Shown here in pieces: positions 9,172 through 18,918 of a stretch of DNA of 64,000 bases. The notes under the pieces are model-generated. The model was not told the origin of the DNA. It was given only the letters and a program-made list of their open reading frames with translations, and made no database searches. Numbering within the stretch: the stretch's first letter is position 1; the number at the start of each line of letters is the position of its first letter. The position numbers and the translations under genes were made by a program. Source of the DNA: Thalassobium sp. R2A62 (GTDB taxonomy: Bacteria; Pseudomonadota; Alphaproteobacteria; Rhodobacterales; Rhodobacteraceae); the NCBI RefSeq assembly GCF_000161835.1, contig NZ_GG697169.2, forward strand, positions 986,418 to 1,050,417, given 5' to 3'.

Positions 9172-11688
9172 TTAGTAGAGGCCACCGGAGGAGAGCGAGC
9201 CAAACGTTGCCTTGGGACCAACCACTGCTGTGCCGCCAGACGATGTCGTAACCTGACGCGCTCCGACGTTCTCGTTCACCTCATCAAAGAGCGGCAGGTC
9301 GGCAGCCATCGCAAAGCCGCCATCGAAGGTAATGCCAAAGATCGGCTCTTCGCCCGGACGGAAACATTCAGCGACGACGTTTTCGCCGGACGCCCCATCA
9401 GGAAGACGTGCGCCAGTGAAACGGTCGATCGAGATGAACTCACAATCGCCTGGCACACCGAATTTGCCGCCACCGTAGGATTCGATCGCACGGGACATGA
9501 ATTGGTTGAACACGGGGCCACACATGCCACCACCAGAGGCGCTACGGCCCAAGCTGCGAGGTGTGTCAAAGCCGATGTAGCAGCCCGCCACGATGTTCGA
9601 CGAGAAGCCTACGAACCAAACGTCTTTGGCGTCGTTGGTGGTGCCTGTTTTGCCCGCGATCGGAACCGGCAGTTTGACGTATTTCGATGCTGTTCCACGA
9701 TCCACAACACCTGTCATCATCGATGTCAGCTGGTAGGCGGTGATTTCGTCCATCACCCGTTCGCGGTTGGATTGGATGCTCGGCGCGCGACCAGAGGCCA
9801 GCGTAAGAAGGCTGCAATCCTCGCAGATGCGTTGGTCATGACGGTACACTGTCTTGCCATAGCGGTCTTGCACGCGGTCAACCAACGTGGGTTCCACACG
9901 CTCACCACCATTGGCGAACATGGCGTAGGCCGCGACCATTTTGAACAGGGTCGTTTCCTCAGCACCCAAAGAGTTCGACAGGAAACGGTTCATGTCGTTG
10001 TAGACGCCAAATCGTTCAGCGTAACTCGCGATCGTGTCCATCCCGACCTCCTGGGCCAAGCGAACAGTCATCAGGTTACGTGACCGTTCAATACCTGTGC
10101 GCAGAGGCGTTGGGCCGTAGAACTGGTTGGACGCGTTTTTGGGGCGCCACAGACCTTGGGGGGTGTTGATTTCGATCGGAGCGTCCACAACGATGGTTGC
10201 AGGCGTATAGCCACTGTCGAGAGCGGCTGCATAAACGAACGGTTTGAACGATGAGCCGGGCTGACGGCGCGCCTGTGTTGCACGGTTAAAGACCGAGTTT
10301 TCGTAAGAGAACCCACCCTGCATCGCGATCACACGGCCGGTGTTGACGTCCATCGCCATAAAGCCGCCCTGCACCTCGGGGACTTGGCGTAGGGTCCAAC
10401 GAATGAACGAGCCATCCGCATCTGCTGTCATGGCGCGGATAAACACCACATCGCCACGGTTAAAGTTGTCTGCGAAATTGCCGCGCATCCAATCGATGTC
10501 TTTGCGCGGAACCCAATGGCCATCCTCGTCTTCGTCGACACCTTCGATGCCGACACGCATCTGGTTGTCTTGGATGGTCAGAACAACGGCTGGGTGCCAT
10601 TCGTTCTCAAGACGGATATCGCGCGCGACTGTGGTTTTGCGCAGGGCGTCGCGCCAGCTTTCTTCGGTTTCAAGGCTCGCAACTTTGACGGTTTTACCAG
10701 TGCCACGCCAGATGCCGATGCCACGGTCGTAGCTCTCTAGCGCACGTTGCAGGGCGTCAGCAGCTTCGAGCTGCATTTCGGGATCAACGGTTGCACGAAC
10801 CGAAAGTCCCCCACCCAAGAATTCTTCTTCGCCAAAGTCGTTAGACAGCTGGCGGCGGATTTCATCGGTAAAGTAATCACGCGGCGGCAGCTCGTTGCGA
10901 AAGCTCTCGTAGTCGCCGTTTTGAACAGTACGCAATGGCACGTCGCGCGCGCCGTTATACGCGGCCTCGGTCAAATATCCGTTCTGGTGCATCTCACGCA
11001 GAACAAAGTTACGACGCTCGGTGGCGCGCTCTCGCTGGCGGACGGGATGATAGTTCGACGGGGCCTTGGGCAGAATGGCCAAATAGGCGGCCTCTTCTGC
11101 AGTGAGGTCTGTCAGTGGTTTGTTGAAGTAGGTTTGCGAAGCAGCCGCGACGCCAAAGCTGTTTTGACCCAAGAAGATCTCGTTGAGATACAGCTCGAGG
11201 ATCCGATCTTTGGACATGGATTCTTCGATACGCGCGGCAAGGATGATCTCTTTGATTTTGCGTTCCGCACTGCGCGAGCCGTCGAGCAAAAAGTTCTTCA
11301 TCACCTGCTGTGTGATGGTCGACGCACCACGAAGCCGTGCCCCGCGCGCCGCATCTACGGCGGCGGCTGCCATACCGCGAACATCATAGCCCGCGTGTTG
11401 GTAGAAATTCTTGTCCTCGGCCGAGATAAACGCGTGTTTGACCAGATCAGGGATTTCTTCGGCAGGCGCAAACAGGCGACGCTCTACCGCGAATTCGTCG
11501 ATGATCCGCCCCTCGCCCGAATAAATCCGGCTGATTGTTTTGGGGGTGTAGCTGGCCAAGACGTCATAAGACGGAAGGTCACGGCCATACATCCAAAAGA
11601 TGCCACCGATGGTGACAGCCGCCATCATCATGCCCAACGTGAGCATGGAAAACAGACCGCCAAAGATAGACAAAACAAAACGCAGCAC
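9172..11688 (-). CDS. mrcA: Penicillin-binding protein 1A (bifunctional transglycosylase/transpeptidase)
   Basis: This class A PBP polymerises glycan strands and cross-links peptides on the periplasmic face. It has an N-terminal transmembrane helix (about 7-30). The GT51 domain shows EDKNFYQHAGYD, STITQQVMKN and RKIKEIILA. An OB-like insert of about 300-430 residues follows, then the transpeptidase domain with RQPGSSFKPF (SxxK), SRN (SxN) and GKTGTTND (KTG). Its 838 residues are normal for PBP1A. The start is GTG at 11688. Upstream is the cell-wall amidase gene in the same orientation with a 113-bp gap, so synthesis and cleavage enzymes are neighbours. Confidence 0.95.
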   Translation of the reverse strand: MLRFVLSIFGGLFSMLTLGMMMAAVTIGGIFWMYGRDLPSYDVLASYTPKTISRIYSGEGRIIDEFAVERRLFAPAEEIPDLVKHAFISAEDKNFYQHAGYDVRGMAAAAVDAARGARLRGASTITQQVMKNFLLDGSRSAERKIKEIILAARIEESMSKDRILELYLNEIFLGQNSFGVAAASQTYFNKPLTDLTAEEAAYLAILPKAPSNYHPVRQRERATERRNFVLREMHQNGYLTEAAYNGARDVPLRTVQNGDYESFRNELPPRDYFTDEIRRQLSNDFGEEEFLGGGLSVRATVDPEMQLEAADALQRALESYDRGIGIWRGTGKTVKVASLETEESWRDALRKTTVARDIRLENEWHPAVVLTIQDNQMRVGIEGVDEDEDGHWVPRKDIDWMRGNFADNFNRGDVVFIRAMTADADGSFIRWTLRQVPEVQGGFMAMDVNTGRVIAMQGGFSYENSVFNRATQARRQPGSSFKPFVYAAALDSGYTPATIVVDAPIEINTPQGLWRPKNASNQFYGPTPLRTGIERSRNLMTVRLAQEVGMDTIASYAERFGVYNDMNRFLSNSLGAEETTLFKMVAAYAMFANGGERVEPTLVDRVQDRYGKTVYRHDQRICEDCSLLTLASGRAPSIQSNRERVMDEITAYQLTSMMTGVVDRGTASKYVKLPVPIAGKTGTTNDAKDVWFVGFSSNIVAGCYIGFDTPRSLGRSASGGGMCGPVFNQFMSRAIESYGGGKFGVPGDCEFISIDRFTGARLPDGASGENVVAECFRPGEEPIFGITFDGGFAMAADLPLFDEVNENVGARQVTTSSGGTAVVGPKATFGSLSSGGLY

Positions 11689-11801
11689 GTGCTCGACCCT
11701 TATAAGAGGTTCTCTTAGGTTCTCTATACGCCGCGGTGCGGCCTACGTCAAAACGATGTCGATCACATTTCGGCAGGTTTTGGCCGCTTGGGCATGGTGG
11801 T

Positions 11802-13004
11802 CTAGCGCAACCGGCGCGCATCTGTTTTGGCTTCCGAGATCGACCACAAAAGCACGCCGCGCAAGATGCCCCCGACAAACCGATTGCGCGTTGCCGGATC
11901 TTGGAGCGCCAAGAGGTCCGCATCATTCGACAAAAAGCCAACTTCGATCAAGACAGACGGGATTTCCGGGGATTTCAGAACCGAGATTTCAGCGCGGCGC
12001 AAGGGGCGCGAGTTCAGCTTTACACCTTGTTGGCCCAATCCCTCGACCAGCGCCTCGGCCAGTGTGGCGGTGCGGGGTTCGGTTTCTTGGCGCGCGAGGT
12101 CCATCAGGATCGTGGCAACCTGATCATCGCGCCCCGTCAGATCAACACCGGCCAACAGGTCATCGCGGCTCAGTTTAGTGGCAAGCTGTTGGCTGGCCAG
12201 ATCGGACGCCTCGTCAGACAGGGTATAGATCGTGGCGCCTGTCGCCTGCCCTTCGGTCAGTGCGTCGGCGTGCAGCGAAATCAGCACATCAGCCCCGACC
12301 GCACGGGCCAGTTTACGCCGTGCATCAAGCGAAACAAAGCTGTCGTCATTGCGCGTCAGAACCGGCACAATCTGGCCGGACCGACGCAACGCATCCTCGA
12401 CTTCACGCGCAAGGGTCAGCATCAGGTCTGCTTCTTTCACGCCACCCCGCTGCGCGCCCGGATCAAGGCCACCGTGACCCGGATCAAGAACAACAATAAG
12501 GCGCCCATCAGGATTTTCAGGGGGTGCGGGAAACCGCGGGGTTCCCCACGTCGGATCAACCGGCGCACCAGCGTTTGCGGCAAACGTCTCGGGGTCTGTT
12601 GGGGCCAAATCAATGCTCAGCTGCGCCGTGCCCGTGTTCTGATCAACGACAACACCCGCAGTGTCGATCAACAGCGGTGTTGAAAGAGCGATAACCAGAC
12701 GGCTCCAACCGGTTTCGACCGATCCATACCGCAACCCTGTGGCGCGATCCGCATTCAACAACGCGGGCTCTGATACACCCGTCCAATCGACCTCTTTGAA
12801 ATCCAGCACCAGCCGTGTGGGCGCATCAAGCATATAGACGCGGTATGGCACGACTTGGGACAAGGCCAGCTCGACCGACAGGCCGCGGCGGGTATCTATA
12901 ATTTGGCTGGCAGACATATCCACCCGAGCGAGCGCAGAAAAATCTTGTGCCATCAGGGGGATAGCAGTCGGTAACCATAGAAATATTGCCCGCAAGATCA
13001 TCAT
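11802..13004 (-). CDS. N-acetylmuramoyl-L-alanine amidase with AMIN domain (AmiC type)
   Basis: This enzyme removes stem peptides from peptidoglycan, mainly during daughter-cell separation. A signal peptide (MMILRAIFLWLPTAIPLMA) is followed by an AMIN domain (about 30-130) that targets the septum, then an amidase_3 catalytic domain (about 170-390). The zinc site is visible in VVLDPGHGGLDPGAQ, the glutamate in GGVKEADLML, and the histidine in ISLHADAL. The final SVLIEVGFLSN contains the conserved catalytic Glu. It sits upstream of the PBP1A gene. Confidence 0.93.
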   Translation of the reverse strand: MMILRAIFLWLPTAIPLMAQDFSALARVDMSASQIIDTRRGLSVELALSQVVPYRVYMLDAPTRLVLDFKEVDWTGVSEPALLNADRATGLRYGSVETGWSRLVIALSTPLLIDTAGVVVDQNTGTAQLSIDLAPTDPETFAANAGAPVDPTWGTPRFPAPPENPDGRLIVVLDPGHGGLDPGAQRGGVKEADLMLTLAREVEDALRRSGQIVPVLTRNDDSFVSLDARRKLARAVGADVLISLHADALTEGQATGATIYTLSDEASDLASQQLATKLSRDDLLAGVDLTGRDDQVATILMDLARQETEPRTATLAEALVEGLGQQGVKLNSRPLRRAEISVLKSPEIPSVLIEVGFLSNDADLLALQDPATRNRFVGGILRGVLLWSISEAKTDARRLR

Positions 13005-13063
13005 GACAGATGGCCCATTTTGTTTTGTAAACAGTCTAGATGCGGCCGCGCCAGATGCAAGGG

Positions 13064-14215
13064 TCAGCGGCGCCTGTTGGCCATCAACCGCTTGAGCCGC
13101 GCGAGGCCCTCGGTGATGTCATCGGTGCTGCGGGCATAGGAAAAGCGCACTGTTTGGTGGCCACGAATGGGATCAAAATCGAGCCCCGGAGTGATGGCGA
13201 CACCGGCCTCATCCAGAACTGTGCGGCAAAAGTTCAAACTGTCGGTACTGATGTCACCGATATCCGCATAGACATAAAACGCCCCGTCTGGTGGCGCAAA
13301 ATTCGTGAACCCTGCATCACGCAGCCCCTCGATCATTAGCTGCCTGTTGGCGGCATAAACCGCGAGGTTCTGGTCCAGCTCGTCGGTACAGTCCATCGCG
13401 GCGAGTGCTGCAACTTGGGACGCATGGGGCGCACAGATGAACATGTTTTGCGCCAGCCGTTCGATACGGCGAACGTGGTCGTCAGGGACAACCATCCACC
13501 CTGCCCGCCAACCCGTCATGCTAAAGTATTTCGAGAATGAATTGACGACATAGACATCATCAGAATGGGACAAGGCGGTGACCGCTTTGGCCTCGTATTC
13601 GATGCCGTGATAAATCTCGTCCGAGATAAACGTCATATCGCGGGCGGCACATGCATCGATCAAGCCGCCCATCGCGTCCTTGTCCAACATGGTACCGGAT
13701 GGGTTTGCAGGTGATGCCACGATCAATCCTGCCAGATCGGCATCAAGCATATCAGCGGTGGGTTGAAAACGTGTCTCTTGGGTAGTGGGCAATCCCACAG
13801 GCGCGAGGTCCATCGCACGCAGGATTTGGCGATAGCTTGGGTAGCACGGCTCGCCCAACCCGACCCGTTCGCCGCCATCAAAAAGCGCTGAGAACGCGAG
13901 GATGAACGCCCCCGACGCGCCAGACGTCACAACAACGCGGTTGGGGTCCAGATCAATGCCATACCAATCATCATAAAGCTCGGCAATGCGCGCGCGCAGC
14001 TCTGGTAGGCCCAAGCCAACTGTGTAGCCCAATGCGCTGCCATCCATTGCGGATTTGACCGCCTCACGTGCGCCCGTTGGCGCACCCGTGCCGGGTTGGC
14101 CGACCTCCATGTGAATGATGTGACGGCCTGCGGCCTCGGCTGTGCGTGCGGCCTCCATCACGTCCATCACGATAAAGGGATCAACGTCGCCGCGTCTTGA
14201 GTTCCGCATATGCAT
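13064..14215 (-). CDS. PLP-dependent aminotransferase, class I/II
   Basis: A fold-type I aminotransferase of 383 residues. The PLP lysine lies in NSFSKYFSMTGWRAGWM. SPANPSGTM and the late VRFSYARS arginine (binding the substrate carboxylate) are typical of aspartate-aminotransferase-like enzymes. The substrate cannot be read from sequence. ATG 14209, two codons later, is an alternative start. It is divergent from the M48 protease gene with 67 bp between them. Confidence 0.88.
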   Translation of the reverse strand: MHMRNSRRGDVDPFIVMDVMEAARTAEAAGRHIIHMEVGQPGTGAPTGAREAVKSAMDGSALGYTVGLGLPELRARIAELYDDWYGIDLDPNRVVVTSGASGAFILAFSALFDGGERVGLGEPCYPSYRQILRAMDLAPVGLPTTQETRFQPTADMLDADLAGLIVASPANPSGTMLDKDAMGGLIDACAARDMTFISDEIYHGIEYEAKAVTALSHSDDVYVVNSFSKYFSMTGWRAGWMVVPDDHVRRIERLAQNMFICAPHASQVAALAAMDCTDELDQNLAVYAANRQLMIEGLRDAGFTNFAPPDGAFYVYADIGDISTDSLNFCRTVLDEAGVAITPGLDFDPIRGHQTVRFSYARSTDDITEGLARLKRLMANRRR

Positions 14216-14282
14216 CGCCTTATGGTTGGGTTCGGGACCAAATGTGTTCCGTGTTGTTTCTCAGTCATAGGACGAAGCGTCA

Positions 14283-15623
14283 ATGATGGTTTCTGTGGTT
14301 CGCAAAGCGTTGTTCGTTGTGACCCTCTGTGCAATCGCGATGCTCAGCGTCATTTCACCTGCTCATGCTGCCGGTATCATTCGGGATCCCGAGATCGAGC
14401 GTGCCTTGGATGAATTGGTGCGGCCCATTCTACAGGCCGCAGGATTGAACCCGTCCAGCATCGATATTCTGGTGGTGGATGACAGATCTCTGAACGCGTT
14501 TGTCACGGACCCTACACGCATTTTCATCCATTCGGGGCTGTTGCTCAAAATGGGAAATGCCTCGCAATTACAATCGGTTCTGGCCCATGAGGCGGCCCAT
14601 ATTGCCAACGGCCACATCACGAGACGGATGGCCAACGCGCGGTCGTCTTCGAAAATCGCAGCTCTTGGTATCTTGCTCGCCGCGGCCGCCGCGGCCTCTG
14701 GTCGGGGTGACGCCGCGGGCGGTATTGCAGCGGGTGCGGCCGGTGCGGCGCAGCGCAGTTTCTTTGCCCATACCCGCGCCGAAGAGGCCAGCGCAGATCA
14801 GGCTGGCATTCGTTACATGGTGCGGGCCGGTGTCCCGACCCAAGGGGCTGTGGATGTCCTGAACCTGTTTCACGGCCAAGAGAGCCTAAGCCTCAGACGG
14901 CGAGACGCCTATGTGCGGTCCCACCCTCTGACCCGTGATCGGCAGCGGGCAATGGCCGGTTTCGTCGCGGGAAACCCCGGCGGTCAAACAAGCCAGACAG
15001 ATGCCTATTGGTTTGCACGCGCGCAGGGTAAATTGTCGGCCTTTACCCAAAGCACGTCTTGGACGCTGCGCCGTGTGCGCGGCCAAAACGATGCAATCAG
15101 CGTGATGCGGGCCGCCGTGGCCTATCACCGGACGCCGGACCCGCAGAAAGCAATTTCAACTATTACCCAACTGGCCAATTCGCGCCCCAATGATCCTTAT
15201 GTTCACGAATTGCGTGGCCAAATCCTATTGGAAAGCCGTCAGTTCCCAAACGCCGTCAATGCATACGGGCGTGCCGTACAGCTGGCCCCAAACAATGCGC
15301 TGATGCTGGCGGGTTATGGCCGTGCTTTGCTGGCGGTTAATACAGCCGACAGCAATCGCCGTGCATTGGATGCACTAACACGGGCACGGACGCGTGATGG
15401 CGCCGACCCCCGATTGTTGCGTGACTTGGGCGTGGCCTATGCGAAGGCCGGACAAAACGGCATGGCGTCGCTGACCACAGCAGAGCGCTATGCCTTACTA
15501 GGACGGTTCCGTAACGCTGGCATTCACGCGCAGCGCGCCGTGGGCCTGTTGCCGCGCGGGTCTGCCGCATGGCGCCGCGCCGATGATATCTTACAAACAG
15601 CACAACGAATAAACCGAGGATAA
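14283..15623 (+). CDS. Periplasmic M48 metalloprotease with TPR-like C-terminus (BepA-like)
   Basis: A signal peptide ending near residue 29 (SPAHA) precedes an M48 domain with the zinc motif HEAAH at residues 102-106 and the downstream glutamate in RAEEASADQAG. A glycine/alanine-rich hairpin (about 120-155) separates the two. The C-terminal half (about 250-430) contains TPR-like helical repeats (PNDPYVHELRGQILLESRQF, YGRAVQLAPNNALML). E. coli BepA of this layout degrades or assists misassembled outer-membrane proteins such as LptD and BamA; that role is inferred. ATG 14286 is an equally possible start. The DsbA-like gene follows four bases later. Confidence 0.9.
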   Translation: MMVSVVRKALFVVTLCAIAMLSVISPAHAAGIIRDPEIERALDELVRPILQAAGLNPSSIDILVVDDRSLNAFVTDPTRIFIHSGLLLKMGNASQLQSVLAHEAAHIANGHITRRMANARSSSKIAALGILLAAAAAASGRGDAAGGIAAGAAGAAQRSFFAHTRAEEASADQAGIRYMVRAGVPTQGAVDVLNLFHGQESLSLRRRDAYVRSHPLTRDRQRAMAGFVAGNPGGQTSQTDAYWFARAQGKLSAFTQSTSWTLRRVRGQNDAISVMRAAVAYHRTPDPQKAISTITQLANSRPNDPYVHELRGQILLESRQFPNAVNAYGRAVQLAPNNALMLAGYGRALLAVNTADSNRRALDALTRARTRDGADPRLLRDLGVAYAKAGQNGMASLTTAERYALLGRFRNAGIHAQRAVGLLPRGSAAWRRADDILQTAQRINRG

Positions 15624-15627
15624 CGAG

Positions 15628-16377
15628 ATGCGTTTTGCCCTACCTTTCGCCGTCATGACGGCGTTGGCTGCCCCTGCGGCAGCTCTTGATCTGGATGCGA
15701 TGACCGATGCCGAACGCAACGCATTCGGGGAAAACGTACGCAGCTACTTGATGGAGAACCCACAGGTGTTGATGGAAGTGATCGCCGTTCTGGAACAGCA
15801 GCAGGCCGATGCCGCAGCGATGACAGATCAAACGCTGGTACAGGTCAACGCCGAGGCACTGTTTGACGACCCGAATTCTTGGGTTGGTGGCAATCCCGAA
15901 GGCGACGTGACGATTGTCGAGTTCCTCGACTATCGCTGTGGGTTCTGCAAACGCGCCCACCCCGCCGTAAATGAATTGGTCGGCTCAGACGGCAATATCC
16001 GCGTGATCGTCAAGGAATTCCCCATCTTGGGTGAACAATCGGTAATGGCGTCCCGCTTTGCGGTTGCCACCCGTCAAATCGCCGGTGACGACGCCTATGC
16101 AGCCGTCTCAGACGCATTGATGGCGATGCGCGGAGAAGTCTCGCCCGCGTCCTTGGGTCGTTTGGCCGAAGTGCTAGAGATCGACTATGCCGAGATCGAG
16201 ACTGTGATGATGAGCGATGACGTGACCGCAATTTTGCAAGCAAACCGCGCCTTGGGTGACCGGATGCAGATCACCGGCACGCCTACATTTGTCTTTGGTG
16301 ATCAGCTGGTGCGCGGCTTTGTCGAGCTGCCGCAAATGCAGGGCATCGTCGAAGAGCTCCGCGCAAGCCAAGGCTAA
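15628..16377 (+). CDS. DsbA-family periplasmic thiol oxidoreductase
   Basis: A short signal peptide (to about residue 19, PAAA) leads into a 60-residue helical N-terminal extension, then a thioredoxin/DsbA fold. The active site is C104-G-F-C107, and the cis-proline loop is in ITGTPTFVFGDQ. The extension plus CGFC resembles the alphaproteobacterial DsbA2/ScsC-like group, which can oligomerise and act as an isomerase or oxidase. It is co-directional with the M48 protease gene, with a four-base gap, which suggests shared envelope protein quality control. Confidence 0.9.
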   Translation: MRFALPFAVMTALAAPAAALDLDAMTDAERNAFGENVRSYLMENPQVLMEVIAVLEQQQADAAAMTDQTLVQVNAEALFDDPNSWVGGNPEGDVTIVEFLDYRCGFCKRAHPAVNELVGSDGNIRVIVKEFPILGEQSVMASRFAVATRQIAGDDAYAAVSDALMAMRGEVSPASLGRLAEVLEIDYAEIETVMMSDDVTAILQANRALGDRMQITGTPTFVFGDQLVRGFVELPQMQGIVEELRASQG

Positions 16378-16386
16378 GACAAGAGT

Positions 16387-16407
16387 GGCCCTACCATTGG
16401 TGGGGCC
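16387..16407. terminator. Hairpin between converging dsbA-like and ispG genes
   Basis: A 9-bp stem (16387-16395 with 16399-16407, one G-T pair, three-base loop) fills the gap between two converging stops. It lacks a U-tract, so a terminator function is only likely. Confidence 0.4.
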
Positions 16408-17541
16408 TCACTCGGCGGCTTGGTCCGCCGCGTCCATTTCGGCCTGAATGCTGGCTGCTTTTTTCTCGACCTCTTCCACAATGTGATCGACCATCTGGTC
16501 GTTCGACATTTTGTGGCTGGCCGTGCCCGCGAGATAAACCATGCCTGACCCTGCCCCGCCGCCGGTAAACCCGACGTCCGTCATCAGTGCCTCACCCGGT
16601 CCATTCACAACGCAGCCAATGATCGAAAGGCTCATTGGGGTTTTGATATGCTCAAGACGATGCTCGAGCGTTTCAACCGTTTTGATGACATCAAACCCCT
16701 GACGCGCACAGGACGGGCAGGAAATGATATTAACGCCACGGTGACGCAGACCCAGCGATTTGAGGATTTCAAAACCGACTTTGACCTCTTCGACGGGATC
16801 GGCAGACAGGCTGACACGGATTGTATCGCCAATGCCCATCCAAAGAAGATTTCCCAAACCGATCGCGGATTTGATCGTACCAGAGACCAAACCGCCCGCT
16901 TCGGTGATGCCGAGGTGAATAGGCGCGTCCGTTGCATCCGCCAGTTTTTGATAGGCGGCCGCTGACATAAAGACGTCAGAGGCTTTGCAGCTGATTTTGA
17001 ATTCGTGGAAATCATTGTCCTGCAGCAGCTTGATGTGATCCAGACCGGATTCCACCATCGCATCTGGCGTAGGCTCGCCGTATCTTTCCAACAGATGCTT
17101 CTCAAGCGACCCAGCATTCACGCCAATGCGGATCGAACAATTGTGATCGCGCGCCGCTTGGATGACTTCTTTGACGCGCTTTTCGTCGCCGATATTACCC
17201 GGGTTGATGCGCAGGCAAGCAGCACCGGCTTCGGCGGCTTCGATCCCACGCTTGTAGTGAAAATGAATATCCGCGACGATCGGCACTGGGCTTTCGCGGC
17301 AAATCTCCTTGAGAGCCGCCGACGATGCTTCGTCCGGTACAGACACACGCACAATGTCGGCCCCTGCGTCGGCTGCGGCTTGGACTTGGGCAATTGTGCC
17401 TTTGATGTCTGTTGTCAGCGTGTTCGTCATAGTCTGAACTGCGATGGGTGCATCGCCACCGACCGGCACGTTACCAACCATGATCTGGCGGCTTTCGCGG
17501 CGATAGATATTTTTCCAAGGACGAATGTGGTTCAGCGACAT
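16408..17541 (-). CDS. ispG: 4-hydroxy-3-methylbut-2-en-1-yl diphosphate synthase (flavodoxin-type)
   Basis: IspG carries out the penultimate step of the MEP isoprenoid pathway, converting MEcPP to HMBPP with a [4Fe-4S] cluster. I start at ATG 17541 ([17 protein letters not shown]), the family's conserved beginning, giving 377 residues. An upstream in-frame ATG at 17619 would add 26 poorly conserved residues. Cluster cysteines are visible in [13 protein letters not shown] and [12 protein letters not shown]. The N-terminal TIM-barrel shows VQTMTNT and ADIHFHYK. The RodZ-like gene lies upstream in the same direction. Confidence 0.95.
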   Translation of the reverse strand: MSLNHIRPWKNIYRRESRQIMVGNVPVGGDAPIAVQTMTNTLTTDIKGTIAQVQAAADAGADIVRVSVPDEASSAALKEICRESPVPIVADIHFHYKRGIEAAEAGAACLRINPGNIGDEKRVKEVIQAARDHNCSIRIGVNAGSLEKHLLERYGEPTPDAMVESGLDHIKLLQDNDFHEFKISCKASDVFMSAAAYQKLADATDAPIHLGITEAGGLVSGTIKSAIGLGNLLWMGIGDTIRVSLSADPVEEVKVGFEILKSLGLRHRGVNIISCPSCARQGFDVIKTVETLEHRLEHIKTPMSLSIIGCVVNGPGEALMTDVGFTGGGAGSGMVYLAGTASHKMSNDQMVDHIVEEVEKKAASIQAEMDAADQAAE

Positions 17542-17634
17542 TTTACGGCCTTTGGTGTCAGTCAGTATCGACACTATAGATAGGCCGAATGGGTGCGTCA
17601 GACAACGCCCTTGCGCCACTAAATCATGATTGGA

Positions 17635-18813
17635 TTACTGATCGGGCTGGGCCTGAGCGACATTGATGACCTCTGCCAAGGCAGGATCGGCATCAAGATC
17701 AGCAACTGTATAGCTTTCGCGCAAAAGATCGGCCGCGAGGGCCACGTTCTTTGCAGTCGAAGTGCCTGCGCCCGCGGGACCGTAGGTTTGGCCATTCAGT
17801 TTGAAGTAAAGCGAACCGGAGTTACCCGCGCGTAGCACGGGCGGTTCTTGGGTCGCAGGTAGAACGTATTCTTCGCCCGTATCGAGGATTTTCTCGAAAA
17901 TGATTGTGCCATCGGCAGAGCGGACACGGATCCATGTCGGACGCACTGCAAAGAGCACAACCTCAGGCGCATTTTCTTCGACCACCTGAACACCTGCAAT
18001 GACAGGCGCCTCGCCCGGTGCGGATCCGATCGAAGGCGCAAGCATGCCATTGAGACGCGGATCAAGGCTGGCGATTGGGCCATCTCGTGGCACCATCACT
18101 GGCGTATCTAATGCTTGGGGGCGATAAAGACGATCCAACGCATCAGCCGTTGGCGGCGTAAAGCTAGCGACATCAACACCAGCTTGGGCACCAGTGGCGT
18201 TGCCAGACAGCGGATCGATATCTGCAATCACGGTCGGGGCCTGCTCGACCGGAGCAAGCTGCACCTTTTGAACTTCTTGCAAAACAGTCCAACCGCCATA
18301 GCCGAGCCCTGTGACCAAAGCGATCAGGACAAGGACCGAACCAATTGCACCCGGCTCGACACGCGACATCATCGCCTCGCCTGCGGGGACAAACGGTGTG
18401 GCTGGAGCCGCAAAGATATCTTTGTCCGCGGGACGCGACAGGCGCTCTTCGCGGCTCGGTTTGACCGAGGATGCGTCGGCGGACATGCCGTGGGCTGTGA
18501 AAAAGCCGCTCTCGGTGCAGAATGTGTCGAACGCCCAATCGGGGTCCATGTTCAGGTAGCGCGCGTATGAACGTACGTAACCTGCAATAAATCCGGGTGT
18601 GTCAAAGGCTGTTGGGTCGGCGTTTTCAATCGCGGCAATATAGGCTGCTTTGATTTTGAGTTCACGCTGGACGTCCAAGAGGCTCTTACCGAGGGTCGCA
18701 CGTTCGCCGCGCATCACATCTCCAAGACGCAATTCGAAATCGTCGAACCCTTTGGCTCCAACGTCTTCCACAACTTTGCTACGTCTGAAACTGCGCCCAA
18801 TCATGCGTCGCAT
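17635..18813 (-). CDS. RodZ-like helix-turn-helix membrane protein with DUF4115
   Basis: The N-terminus (about 25-95) is a HipB/RodZ-type HTH: LGDVMRGERATLGKSLLDVQ, then IAAIENADPTAFDTPGFIAGYVRSYARYLNMD. A single transmembrane helix at about residues 158-176 (IGSVLVLIALVTGLGYGGW) follows, then a linker and a periplasmic DUF4115 beta domain (about 270-345). RodZ couples MreB to the elongasome, and this protein has the same topology. ATG 18804 is an alternative start. It precedes ispG in the same direction, as is common in alphaproteobacteria. Confidence 0.88.
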   Translation of the reverse strand: MRRMIGRSFRRSKVVEDVGAKGFDDFELRLGDVMRGERATLGKSLLDVQRELKIKAAYIAAIENADPTAFDTPGFIAGYVRSYARYLNMDPDWAFDTFCTESGFFTAHGMSADASSVKPSREERLSRPADKDIFAAPATPFVPAGEAMMSRVEPGAIGSVLVLIALVTGLGYGGWTVLQEVQKVQLAPVEQAPTVIADIDPLSGNATGAQAGVDVASFTPPTADALDRLYRPQALDTPVMVPRDGPIASLDPRLNGMLAPSIGSAPGEAPVIAGVQVVEENAPEVVLFAVRPTWIRVRSADGTIIFEKILDTGEEYVLPATQEPPVLRAGNSGSLYFKLNGQTYGPAGAGTSTAKNVALAADLLRESYTVADLDADPALAEVINVAQAQPDQ

Positions 18814-18918
18814 GTCCCGTGCCTAACTGCTCCCACAGGGCATCATCGATTCGCTCGATTTTGCCCAACCACCTATGTGCTAACATAATTGTCCACAGTT
18901 TGCACGTGCAGAGAGAGA